Origin: Nitrososphaeraceae archaeon
GTDB taxonomy: Archaea > Thermoproteota > Nitrososphaeria > Nitrososphaerales > Nitrososphaeraceae
Length of the DNA: 64,000 nt
Direction: 5' to 3'
Assembly (NCBI GenBank): GCA_016782225.1
Contig: JADDOW010000112.1
Location: 52,058-116,057, forward strand
Part shown: one piece after another, positions 10,989 through 20,218 of the stretch
How positions within the stretch are numbered: position 1 is the stretch's first letter
How the letters are laid out: the number at the start of each line of letters is the position of its first letter
Translations under genes and position numbers: made by a program
The notes under the pieces: generated by a model
The model's input: only the letters and a program-made list of their open reading frames with translations
Told to the model about the DNA's origin: nothing
Databases searched by the model: none

Positions 10989-11023
10989 CTACCTTTTAAG
11001 ATTTACTAAAACATAAAAGGTAG
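10989..11023 (+). terminator. Stem-loop immediately after the WecB-like stop codon (10-bp arms)
   Basis: ctacctttta (10989-10998) / taaaaggtag (11014-11023), exact reverse complements, 15-nt loop. Confidence 0.4.
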
Positions 11024-11221
11024 GTAAATTTATCTTAATTTTACCAATTTAAATAAAGAATTATCTCATGCAGAGATGAATTTTTCAAATTTATAATAGT
11101 TAGGTTCCTTAATGATGTAAAATAAATATTTGCTATTGCCTATAAAATATGCATATTATATTCACCAAATAATCGATATAGCAAAAGTTGTTTTCGTTAA
11201 AGAATCAAAATTGTAAATTTA

Positions 11222-11773
11222 TTATGCCCTCCACCAATCAAACCCAATGAATTTAATGCTTTTCCCTTCTAGTTCTACAATAGCCAATATGAATTGCTTT
11301 TTTACTGTAGTTGCAAGTCTCCCTGCTAAAACTATATCAACACCGGATATTTTTTGAGACGGTTTTAGCACTTTTACCAAGAATGGTGCATGATCAATTC
11401 CCGGGCCGTGGATATATACTGCAAAATCGCAGCCAAATTTTATTCCTGGGGACACAACATAGCCTTTATCTCTAAGATTTTCAAAAACAATGTATTTTAC
11501 TTCGAAATCAGTATATTGTCGTTTACAGATATTAGTTATCTCTTTTAAAGAAATTTGTTTTCCATTGTTTTTGATGATATTTAATTTATTGTTTACAAAT
11601 AGATAATATCCCTCAATGAGATCAAGGACCAGTTGTGAATCGAAATCAAAACTTTTTGGTTTTGAAATACCTAATGGTTTACCGTAGTATCCTTCACTAA
11701 ATAAGTCTCTAGATTCAATAATATCATGGATGAAAATCCGATTTTCTATTAGTTGACCAGTATATTTAGCCAT
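11222..11773 (-). CDS. endA: tRNA-splicing endonuclease (tRNA-intron lyase)
   Basis: YIVFENLRDKGYVVSPGIKFGCDFAVYIHGPG.DHAPFLVKVL...GRLATTVKKQFILAIV; catalytic Tyr/His/Lys pattern. Confidence 0.93.
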   Translation of the reverse strand: MAKYTGQLIENRIFIHDIIESRDLFSEGYYGKPLGISKPKSFDFDSQLVLDLIEGYYLFVNNKLNIIKNNGKQISLKEITNICKRQYTDFEVKYIVFENLRDKGYVVSPGIKFGCDFAVYIHGPGIDHAPFLVKVLKPSQKISGVDIVLAGRLATTVKKQFILAIVELEGKSIKFIGFDWWRA

Positions 11774-12003
11774 TAAATACCTAAATCTAAAATTGGAAAT
11801 GAATTAGAGCACTTATTGCTTTTGTCCATCATTTCTTCTAACCCAATGAATGAACAAATAAAATTAAGCCTTTTGATGTTATGATTTCTAATGCATTGAT
11901 TGCAATTTCTTGACATTTGATACAATTCATTATATTTTATTTTTTGTGTTAGAATTGCTAATGCCATCGGATTTTCTGCTTTTATTGGTAAAAATTTTGA
12001 CAT
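11773..12003 (-). CDS. Small Cys-containing protein, unknown
   Basis: 76 aa, NCNQCIRNHNIKRLNFIC; abuts endA. Confidence 0.5.
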   Translation of the reverse strand: MSKFLPIKAENPMALAILTQKIKYNELYQMSRNCNQCIRNHNIKRLNFICSFIGLEEMMDKSNKCSNSFPILDLGI

Positions 12004-12037
12004 TTCATTTAATTAGGAAATTGCATTAACTATATGA

Positions 12038-12226
12038 TCACAAAACTTTTAGTGCCTTATTTAAAAGATCTAAATGTTCTTTTCTTGTTGTTTCTTCATT
12101 GTATATACAAATATCATGTGGGAATATTGCAAATCCTCCTGAACAATTCGTAAATCTGTCAATATTATCTTTTAATGCTGCATTTGTTTTTCGTTTATCT
12201 GTAAATTCAATTTCTTCACTATTCAT
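12038..12226 (-). CDS. Small hypothetical protein
   Basis: 62 aa ORF on the same strand as endA and hom. Confidence 0.4.
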   Translation of the reverse strand: MNSEEIEFTDKRKTNAALKDNIDRFTNCSGGFAIFPHDICIYNEETTRKEHLDLLNKALKVL

Positions 12227-12336
12227 CTATTCAATTTAAATTATATCATATTAATAATCCTTTTTTACAATGTCTTGCTTTTAATGGAATGGTGAATTAG
12301 CGGCATATTTTTATTTATTTAATGCTGTTTTAAATT

Positions 12337-13344
12337 TTAAGAATTTAAAAAACTCTCTTTTATTTCAATTAAATCCCTTAATACAGAACTTGCTGTTTCC
12401 ATCCCGCCGGCCCCTCTCCCAATAATTGTTTGATCTCCTGAGTGTACTGATTTAAATGTAACTGCGTTCAATGTTCCATTAACACAAATGGGATCATCTG
12501 TTGATATGATGGATGGTTTTACATAAAGGTTTTTATCGTCACACTTTGCAATAAGTTTTATGTTTTTTCTATTTTTAATTGCATCATTGATATCATCGAG
12601 TTTGACATCTGCTATTCCTTTTTTATCAACATCTTTCATAGATACTTTGTAACCCATTATCCAATTTGCCATTATCACTAGTTTAGCTGCAGCATCATCG
12701 CCGTCTATATCCAAGGATGATTCTGCTTCTGCAAAACCCTTTATCTTTGCATCATTGAATGCTTCATCAAAAGTAAAACCCTCTGTCATTTTGGTTAAAA
12801 TATAATTTGTGGTGCCATTTAGGATTCCACTGAAGGAAGTTATTTTGTCACCTTTTAAGCAATGTTTAGCAAATTCTAGTACAGGGGTTCCGCCACCTAC
12901 TGTACCACTAAACCGTAACATCACATTGTTATAGTCGGATAATTCTATTAATGACGGAAAAGATAAAGCAAGCGGGCCTTTGTTTACGGTAATCACATTT
13001 TTATGTGTTCTCAATGCAGAAATTATGTGGGATAGCCCCGGTTCTCCGGAAATTAGATTTGTGGGTGTAAGTTCTAAAAATACTTCTGCGTCAATGTTCT
13101 CAATATAGTTTTCAAAATGTAATTTTTCTTCTGAATATTTGGCAACAGTTCCATACTTTTTTTTAACTATTAATAATTTTTCAAGGTCAAGGCCAGTTTG
13201 AGAGTAGGCTACACCATTGCTATCTGCACAAGCCACAATCCTTGGTTTTATGCCGTATTTTTTATATAAAGACTCGGAACTATCAATTAATAATTTAACA
13301 AAGCTTTGACCTACAACTCCCATGCCACAAATAATTAATCTCAT
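12337..13344 (-). CDS. hom: Homoserine dehydrogenase
   Basis: GMGVVGQSFVKLL, NKGPLA, GTVGGGTPVLEF, GILNGTTNYILTKM, DIDGDDAAAKLVIMAN, GRGAGGMETASSVLRDL. Confidence 0.95.
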   Translation of the reverse strand: MRLIICGMGVVGQSFVKLLIDSSESLYKKYGIKPRIVACADSNGVAYSQTGLDLEKLLIVKKKYGTVAKYSEEKLHFENYIENIDAEVFLELTPTNLISGEPGLSHIISALRTHKNVITVNKGPLALSFPSLIELSDYNNVMLRFSGTVGGGTPVLEFAKHCLKGDKITSFSGILNGTTNYILTKMTEGFTFDEAFNDAKIKGFAEAESSLDIDGDDAAAKLVIMANWIMGYKVSMKDVDKKGIADVKLDDINDAIKNRKNIKLIAKCDDKNLYVKPSIISTDDPICVNGTLNAVTFKSVHSGDQTIIGRGAGGMETASSVLRDLIEIKESFLNS

Positions 13345-13481
13345 TTAGTTTTCCTCCTTTTTTTTATAAATATTGTATATAATAAAATTTGTATTAACAA
13401 ATATTTATCAACTGTTTTTTGCTAAACTCTAAAACAACTCATAACACATTAATTAATGATAATAAAGTAATATGATAAAGA

Positions 13482-14468
13482 ATGTTGTATCAGGCTGATG
13501 GTTCAGGTGAAATAGATCATAGTTTCCCCTCTGATAATAAATTAAATAATCATTTTGATGTTATTATAATTGGATCAGGACCCGCAGGTTACACAGCTTC
13601 TATCTATACCTCTAGAGCTAAATTGAAGACGCTAATAATTACGGGTAGCTTGCCTGGCGGTCAGTTGATGACTACAAGTGAAGTAGAAAATTATCCTGGA
13701 TTTCCAAATGGAATATTTGGCCCGGAATTAATGATAAATATGAAACAACAGTCTGAGCGATTTGGAACAGTGATGATAACTGATGAAGTTAAAAAAGTTA
13801 ATTTTAATGTAAGACCTTTTGAGATTTATACTGAATCGTTAATGTATACTGCGGAAAGCGTATTGATTAGTACTGGTGCTACCCCAAGGAAACTTGGCAT
13901 AGAACCCGAGCAAGCATTTGCAGGAAGGGGTATTTCTTATTGTGCTACTTGTGATGGACCTTTCTTTAAAGATCAACAAATTGTAGTTGTGGGTGGTGGA
14001 GACACGGCTTTGGAAGAAGCTAGTTTTTTAACCAAATTTGGAAAATCCGTTAAAATAATACATAGAAGAGATTATTTAAGAGCAAGCAAAATTTTGCAAG
14101 AAAGAGCTTTTGAAAACCCCAAGATAGAGTTTGTTTGGAATTCTAGTGTAGTGGATATAAAAGGGGATAAGAAAATATCGTCAATCATCGTCAAAGATAA
14201 TAAAAACGGTGAGGAAAAAAAAATAAATGTTGGTGGCCTGTTCGTAGCCATAGGCCATGAACCAAATACCTCCATATTTAAAGGTCAAATAGATATGGAT
14301 GACAAAGGATACGTTATCGTCAATAACTACACACAAACAAATGTTGAAGGTGTTTTTGCTTCTGGTGATGTACACGATCACAGGTATAGGCAGGCTATTA
14401 CTGCTGCAGGATTTGGCTGTATGGCTGCATTAGATATCGAAAAATGGTTGGCCGAGAAAAAAAGCTAA
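13482..14468 (+). CDS. trxB: Thioredoxin-disulfide reductase
   Basis: IIGSGPAGYTASIYTSRA, CATCDGPFF redox motif, GGGDTALEEA, FASGDVHDHRYRQAITAAGFG. Confidence 0.95.
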   Translation: MLYQADGSGEIDHSFPSDNKLNNHFDVIIIGSGPAGYTASIYTSRAKLKTLIITGSLPGGQLMTTSEVENYPGFPNGIFGPELMINMKQQSERFGTVMITDEVKKVNFNVRPFEIYTESLMYTAESVLISTGATPRKLGIEPEQAFAGRGISYCATCDGPFFKDQQIVVVGGGDTALEEASFLTKFGKSVKIIHRRDYLRASKILQERAFENPKIEFVWNSSVVDIKGDKKISSIIVKDNKNGEEKKINVGGLFVAIGHEPNTSIFKGQIDMDDKGYVIVNNYTQTNVEGVFASGDVHDHRYRQAITAAGFGCMAALDIEKWLAEKKS

Positions 14469-14504
14469 TTCTTTAATTATTTATCGTCTTAATATGCAAA
14501 TTTA

Positions 14505-15524
14505 TTAGTAGACCAGAGATGGCAACATAATGCAATTGTTTAAGTATTTAATGTACTCCTGTTCAGTAAACAAGTTTTGCTGAAGATAAAGGCTCTTGAA
14601 TTTCCTTCCATCGTCAGCAAATATACCTACAAATACACCTTCATCCATGTCTTTTACATAATCCATCATTGATGCCATTACAGCGCCTGAGGAAGGCCCT
14701 ACCAGTATATTCTCTTTTTCTCTGAGCTCTTTTACCATTTGAAATGATTTTTCATTGGTTGCAGTATACCAATCATCAATTACTTTTTCTCTTCGCAAAA
14801 AGAGTTCGGGTTTAGACGATTCTTCAAAATTCCTTAACCCCTGCAATAAATGGTTTTGTTGAGCCTGAATAGCTATTACTTTCACTTTGTTATCCTTTTC
14901 TTTTAGATATGTTCCAATACCGGTGATTGTACCACCTGTTCCACATCCTGTAAAAAAATGGGTTACTTTTCCTTGAGTTTGCTCCCAAATTTCTGGACCT
15001 GTACTTTGATAATGGGAAAGAAAATTTGAGTCGTTTTCATATTGGTTAGGCATATAGTAAATATCTGGACGAGGTTTTGAAATTGCATACGCTAGTGCAA
15101 TGCTTTGATCCGTTCCTGCTCCAACTCTTGGACACAAGTCGTCACTAGTTTCATGCAATGTTGCTCCTAATTTCCTTAAGATGTTTTTTGTTTCCTCACT
15201 TACTTTTTCTGGAATAACTATTTCTACCTTGTAGCCCAAGTTTGAGGCTATTCCAGTTAACGCAATTCCAGTATTCCCTGAGGTGGGTTCAATGATTATA
15301 CTTTTATCTCTTTTTAATAATTTTTTATCTTCTGCGTTTTTAATCATCCAATAGGATGCTCTATCTTTTACGGAACCAAAAGGATTATACCATTCCAATT
15401 TCGCAAATATTTTTATTTTATCGGATGAAAAACTTTTAAGTTCTATTAAGGGCGTATTACCAATCCTATCGAGTATTTTATTTTTATTGGACTCTGCAAA
15501 AGTTGTTGAGGTCATTTTGTTCAT
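14505..15524 (-). CDS. PLP-dependent cysteine synthase family (CysM-like)
   Basis: IGNTPLIEL, NPFGSVKDRAS, EPTSGNTGIAL, GCGTGGTITGIGTYL, GPSSGAVMA; extended C-terminal tail. Confidence 0.9.
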   Translation of the reverse strand: MNKMTSTTFAESNKNKILDRIGNTPLIELKSFSSDKIKIFAKLEWYNPFGSVKDRASYWMIKNAEDKKLLKRDKSIIIEPTSGNTGIALTGIASNLGYKVEIVIPEKVSEETKNILRKLGATLHETSDDLCPRVGAGTDQSIALAYAISKPRPDIYYMPNQYENDSNFLSHYQSTGPEIWEQTQGKVTHFFTGCGTGGTITGIGTYLKEKDNKVKVIAIQAQQNHLLQGLRNFEESSKPELFLRREKVIDDWYTATNEKSFQMVKELREKENILVGPSSGAVMASMMDYVKDMDEGVFVGIFADDGRKFKSLYLQQNLFTEQEYIKYLNNCIMLPSLVY

Positions 15525-15781
15525 TTTGCCTTTTTAATTGTAAACTCTAAATCCGTGTTATTTTTATTTAGTGAGATTAACTCATGCCCATTACGATTAA
15601 CCCACCTTGAAATATCTTCCTCTGAATCTGGATCGTCGGATACAATTCGGAGCGTTTCGCCTTTTATCATTTTTTCTATTTCAATTTTTGTTCTAAATAC
15701 TGGCTCAGGGCAATACAGTCCCCTTACGTCAATTGTTTTCATGCTGGATTTGCTATTATCATTAGAACCGGAAGACATCAT
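15521..15781 (-). CDS. tusA: TusA-like sulfur-carrier protein
   Basis: VRGLYCPEPVFRTKIEIEKMIKGETLRIVSDDPDSEEDI, CPxP motif; 4-bp overlap with the CysM-like gene. Confidence 0.9.
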   Translation of the reverse strand: MMSSGSNDNSKSSMKTIDVRGLYCPEPVFRTKIEIEKMIKGETLRIVSDDPDSEEDISRWVNRNGHELISLNKNNTDLEFTIKKAK

Positions 15782-16174
15782 ATAATAAAAGACCTCTTTT
15801 ATTAATTAAATGTTTATGTGGGTTTTCACTATACTTTCTTAATGAAGATTATACTAATTACCTATCCTGAAATTTAGGTTGAAAAACTGAATCTTAATTA
15901 GAAAATAAAGCAATTATTACCTTTATGGCAAATTCTTACTCCAGGAAATTTCATTAATTTATTTATAATTATTGGTATCTGTACAAAATAGACTAAAAAA
16001 TCATAATTATAAATTATTTTTTATATGTATTGCATTTTATTGTTATTACTGTTTTAGCCATCAACATCATTGTTTTTTCATATCATTTCTTACACATTAA
16101 TATAAGTGACATATTGAAAGGTTTTTGCTTCAATAGCTTAATATTATGTAAATTAATGGAGAAAAGTTTGTCCT

Positions 16175-16840
16175 ATGCTTGTAATATTTGATGTAGAAGG
16201 AGTTTTATTGAATGCTGAATATCTTCCGGTATTAGCCAAGTTAATGGGACCTGAAAAAGAAAAAGAGATATGGGATATCACTAATAAAGGAATTCGCGGC
16301 GAAATTGATTGGGAAGAAGGACTTAAACAACGGGTCCATGCTTTACAAGGCATAGAGTATAATGATGCGTATGAAATAGCTCAAAATCTTGAGATTATGC
16401 CTGGAGCAAAGCAACTTTGCTCATTTTTAAAAAAATCCGGGTGGAAAATGGTTGCGGTATCTGGTGGATTCACAATAATTACTGACAGATTAGTTAAAGA
16501 GTTGGAATTAGATAAAATCTATTCAAACAAGCTCATTTTCAACAATAACAAACTGGAGGGTGTCGATATTACCGTTACTTCAGATAAATCCCTATCCGTA
16601 AAATCCTTTATTGACGAGAATGGCTTTACCAAAGATGAGGTTGTTGTTGTTGTAGATGGAGCAAATGATTTGAAACTTTTCAATCTGTCTTCTTTTACTG
16701 TTGGATTCTGTCCTGTTGACATAGTGAGAAAAAAAGCTAGTTTTGTTATCGATAATAAAAACTTGGCAGAGTTGATTCCTATCTTTGTAGACCGATTCGA
16801 AAATAAGTTAAAACAAATAAACTATGAAGGTGGGTGTTGA
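16175..16840 (+). CDS. HAD-superfamily phosphatase, SerB-like (variant motif I)
   Basis: VIFDVEGVLL (motif I), AVSGGF, DGANDLKLF; phosphoserine-phosphatase-like layout. Confidence 0.8.
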   Translation: MLVIFDVEGVLLNAEYLPVLAKLMGPEKEKEIWDITNKGIRGEIDWEEGLKQRVHALQGIEYNDAYEIAQNLEIMPGAKQLCSFLKKSGWKMVAVSGGFTIITDRLVKELELDKIYSNKLIFNNNKLEGVDITVTSDKSLSVKSFIDENGFTKDEVVVVVDGANDLKLFNLSSFTVGFCPVDIVRKKASFVIDNKNLAELIPIFVDRFENKLKQINYEGGC

Positions 16841-17615
16841 TTCTTTAACAATAACAATCATTCCACTAAAAATAAATAAAAATGTTGAAAAAAATGACAA
16901 TGTTGCTAGCCTGATTCTTGAGTCGGTGAATTCGGATAGTCTTCAAATTAAAGATGATGATATTATTGTAATTGCTCAAAAAATAATTTCTAAATCTGAA
17001 GGCCGAATATGCTATTTGGATAATGTTGTCCCGTCAAAGGAGGCGTTAGGTGTATCTGCCATTCACGAAAAAGATCCCCGTCTAATAGAATTAATTCTCA
17101 GGGAATCGATAGATATAGTCAAAGTGACAAACAAAAATTTAATAGTAGAGACAAAACATGGTTTTATTTGTGCAAATGCTGGAATAGATCAGAGCAATGT
17201 TTCTGTTGACTCTGATGCTGTTTTACTATTACCTGAAGACCCAGATGAATCCGCAAGAAAAATTAAAAATTATATTCACCATGAGCTTAAAAAAAATGTT
17301 TCAGTAATAATTTCAGATACCTTTGGTCGTCCATTTAGAAAAGGTCAAACCAATGTTGCCATTGGTGTTGCTGGAATTTGCCCAATAAAAAGCTATATTG
17401 GGATGACTGATACATTTGGTAAAGTTTTAAAGGTAACCGAAATAGCAATTGTAGATGAATTAGCATCTGCTGCAGAACTTGTAATGGGAAAAACCCTGGA
17501 AGTTCCAGCTGCCATTATAAGAGGATATGAATACCAGCCATTAGATTTAGGTGATGCAGGCGTTTCAATAAAATCTATTTTTAGGGAAAAATCTCAGGAT
17601 TTGTTTCGAAGTTAA
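16824..17615 (+). CDS. cofE: Coenzyme F420-0:L-glutamate ligase
   Basis: DDIIVIAQKIISKSEGR, ISDTFGRPFRKGQTNVAIGVAGICPIKSYIGMTD. Confidence 0.93.
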   Translation: MKVGVDSLTITIIPLKINKNVEKNDNVASLILESVNSDSLQIKDDDIIVIAQKIISKSEGRICYLDNVVPSKEALGVSAIHEKDPRLIELILRESIDIVKVTNKNLIVETKHGFICANAGIDQSNVSVDSDAVLLLPEDPDESARKIKNYIHHELKKNVSVIISDTFGRPFRKGQTNVAIGVAGICPIKSYIGMTDTFGKVLKVTEIAIVDELASAAELVMGKTLEVPAAIIRGYEYQPLDLGDAGVSIKSIFREKSQDLFRS

Positions 17616-17657
17616 AATGGTGTTTGTCTGAATATTGCAAAATAATTTATCTCCTGG

Positions 17658-18611
17658 GTGTCTTTATTTGTGTGGATGGATATTGTTGATAACATACTTT
17701 TAGGAGATAAAAGATCTATTGCTCGTTCTATTTCCATAATAGATGATAACGACCCTAAATCTTATGAGATTTTAAAAAAAATATACAACAAAACAGGCAG
17801 TGCTATTACAATCGGATTTACTGGTCCGGGTGGTGCAGGCAAAAGTACCTTAATTGGAAAACTAATCCCATATTTTAAAAGCATGGGATACAAGATCGCC
17901 ATATTGGCAGTAGATCCTACTAGTCCTATTACGGGGGGTGCAATCCTAGGGGACAGGGTTAGGATGCAATCAACTATGGATGACGAAGAAGTATTCATGA
18001 GAAGCTTTGGCTCCAGAGGAACAATGGGTGGTATCTCAAAATCATTAAGGAATGCGATTAGGATTCTTGATGCCGCTGGATTTACCCTTATATTGGTTGA
18101 AAGCGTAGGGGCCGGTCAATTAGAGGTTGAGATTTCAAAAGTTGTTAATTTAACAACGGTTGTATTTAATCCAAATACTGGCGATTCTGTTCAGGCAGTA
18201 AAAGCAGGGCTAACTGAAATAGGCGACATATACATAGTTAACAAATCCGATATGGAAGGATCTGGCACATTATATTTATCATTGTTAGATTTAATTGGAG
18301 AAACTCCTAGAAAGCCTTTGATTGTAAAAACTTCGACCAAAACAGGTGAAGGATTACAGGAACTATGCTTGAAAATTAATAGTATGATAAAAAATGATGA
18401 GTGGGTTTTAAAACAAAAACAAAAACAAAAACAAATTCTTCGAGATGAGTTAAAGGAAATGGTTTTAGAAAAAGGTAAACAAAAAACACTGGAGCTTTTC
18501 ACGAGCAGGAGTCAAGAAATTAACGATTTACTTGACTCGATGCTAAAAAAAATTAAAGATCCTTACACGGTGGCTGAAGAATTATCTTTATTAATATTTT
18601 CAAATAAATAG
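17658..18611 (+). CDS. meaB: Methylmalonyl-CoA mutase-associated GTPase MeaB
   Basis: GFTGPGGAGKSTLIGKL, DPTSPITGGAILGDRVRM, ESVGAGQLEVEI, NKSD. Confidence 0.95.
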   Translation: MSLFVWMDIVDNILLGDKRSIARSISIIDDNDPKSYEILKKIYNKTGSAITIGFTGPGGAGKSTLIGKLIPYFKSMGYKIAILAVDPTSPITGGAILGDRVRMQSTMDDEEVFMRSFGSRGTMGGISKSLRNAIRILDAAGFTLILVESVGAGQLEVEISKVVNLTTVVFNPNTGDSVQAVKAGLTEIGDIYIVNKSDMEGSGTLYLSLLDLIGETPRKPLIVKTSTKTGEGLQELCLKINSMIKNDEWVLKQKQKQKQILRDELKEMVLEKGKQKTLELFTSRSQEINDLLDSMLKKIKDPYTVAEELSLLIFSNK

Positions 18612-18621
18612 GTAGTAGAGT

Positions 18622-20202
18622 ATGAACGAGAATACCCCTAAAACCGACTCTGGTATCTCTGTAAAACAATTCTTTGTAAAAGACGATTTGAAAAATGAAA
18701 ACGAATCCCATCCTGGTACTTATCCTTTTTTGAGAGGAATTTATCCTACTATGTATAGGGAACGCCTATGGACTATGCGGCAATACAGTGGTTTTGGTAG
18801 CGCGGAAGAAACCAACAAAAGATTTAAATTTTTGCTAGATCACGGACAGACCGGTTTATCATTGGCATTTGATTTGCCAACTCAAACCGGCAGGGACTCT
18901 GATAACCCACAATCTGAAGGTGAAGTCGGTAGAACGGGAGTTCCAATAAGTTCTATTAATGACATGCTAACTTGTTTTAAAGATATTCCTTTAGATAAAG
19001 TAAGCACTTCAATGACTATAAATGCAACTGCATCTATACTACTTTCTTTATATATTTCTGCAGCCGAATCCCAAGGTGTTTCCCCTTCTCAATTAAGGGG
19101 CACTACTCAGAATGACATCTTAAAAGAATACATTGCACGAAATACATATATCTATCCACCCAGGCCATCTTTGAGATTAATTGGCGATATGATACAACAC
19201 TGTTCAGTTCATGTACCCCAATGGTATCCAATAAGTATTTCTGGATACCACATTCGGGAAGCCGGATCTAATGCAATTCAGGAACTTGCGTTTACTTTTG
19301 CAAACGCTATAGAATATATCAACACATGCATTAACAAGGGCCTAAAAATCGATGACTTTGCTCCCAGACTTTCGTTTTTTTTCTGCTGTACAATGGAATT
19401 TTTTGAAGAAATTGCAAAGTTCAGGGCGGCAAGGGTCATCTATTCAAAAATTTTAAAAGAAAAATTCAATGCTCAGGATCCAAAATCACTTCATTTGAGA
19501 TTTCATGTTCAAACAAGTGGCGAATCTTTAACGGCCCAGCAAGTTGACAACAATGTTGTCAGAGTTACCACTGAGGCTTTAGCTGCTGTTTTAGGTGGCT
19601 GCCAGTCATTGCATACAAATTCACGAGACGAAGCGTTAGCACTGCCAACTGAGGAATCAGTTAAAATTGCCCTTAGAACTCAACAAATAATTGCATCAGA
19701 GACTGGTGTTACAAAAACCGTTGATCCTCTAGCTGGATCTTATTATATTGAGTATTTGACTGAACAAATTATCGATAAAGTAAATCTGTACCTTGATAAA
19801 ATCGAAAAAATGGGGGGATCCTTAGCAGCAATTGAAAACAACTTTTTCCAAGAGGAAATAAGGAAAAATGCATATGAGTTAAAAAAAGAAATTGATGAAG
19901 ACAAAAGAGTTATTGTTGGAGTAAACAAGTTTAAAGACAACAAGGATATAGAACCAAAACTAAATGTTATTGATCACCTTCTTGAAAAAAAACAAATTAA
20001 CGCACTAAAAGAATTTAAAAATTCTAGAGATAACATAAAAGTACAGCACTCTATTTCTGATCTTGTTTCCTCTGCAGAAAAGCCGGATGTCAATTTGATG
20101 CCGTATATTATCTCTGCTGTAAAAAACAAAGTAACACTTGGTGAAATAAGTGATGGATTTAAAGAAATATTCGGTTTTTATTCACCTAAAATTTCCTTTT
20201 AA
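18622..20202 (+). CDS. mcmA1: Methylmalonyl-CoA mutase large (catalytic) subunit, lacking B12 domain
   Basis: RGIYPTMYRERLWTMRQYSGFGSAEETN, LAFDLPTQTGRDSD, HVQTSGESLTAQQ, LGGCQSLHTNSRDEALALPTEE. Confidence 0.96.
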   Translation: MNENTPKTDSGISVKQFFVKDDLKNENESHPGTYPFLRGIYPTMYRERLWTMRQYSGFGSAEETNKRFKFLLDHGQTGLSLAFDLPTQTGRDSDNPQSEGEVGRTGVPISSINDMLTCFKDIPLDKVSTSMTINATASILLSLYISAAESQGVSPSQLRGTTQNDILKEYIARNTYIYPPRPSLRLIGDMIQHCSVHVPQWYPISISGYHIREAGSNAIQELAFTFANAIEYINTCINKGLKIDDFAPRLSFFFCCTMEFFEEIAKFRAARVIYSKILKEKFNAQDPKSLHLRFHVQTSGESLTAQQVDNNVVRVTTEALAAVLGGCQSLHTNSRDEALALPTEESVKIALRTQQIIASETGVTKTVDPLAGSYYIEYLTEQIIDKVNLYLDKIEKMGGSLAAIENNFFQEEIRKNAYELKKEIDEDKRVIVGVNKFKDNKDIEPKLNVIDHLLEKKQINALKEFKNSRDNIKVQHSISDLVSSAEKPDVNLMPYIISAVKNKVTLGEISDGFKEIFGFYSPKISF

Positions 20203-20218
20203 CTTCGACAATAACTTT

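Noticed and set aside
18191-18502. 103-aa minus ORF CFCFCFCFK
   Set aside because: Antisense to the (KQ)n tract of MeaB.
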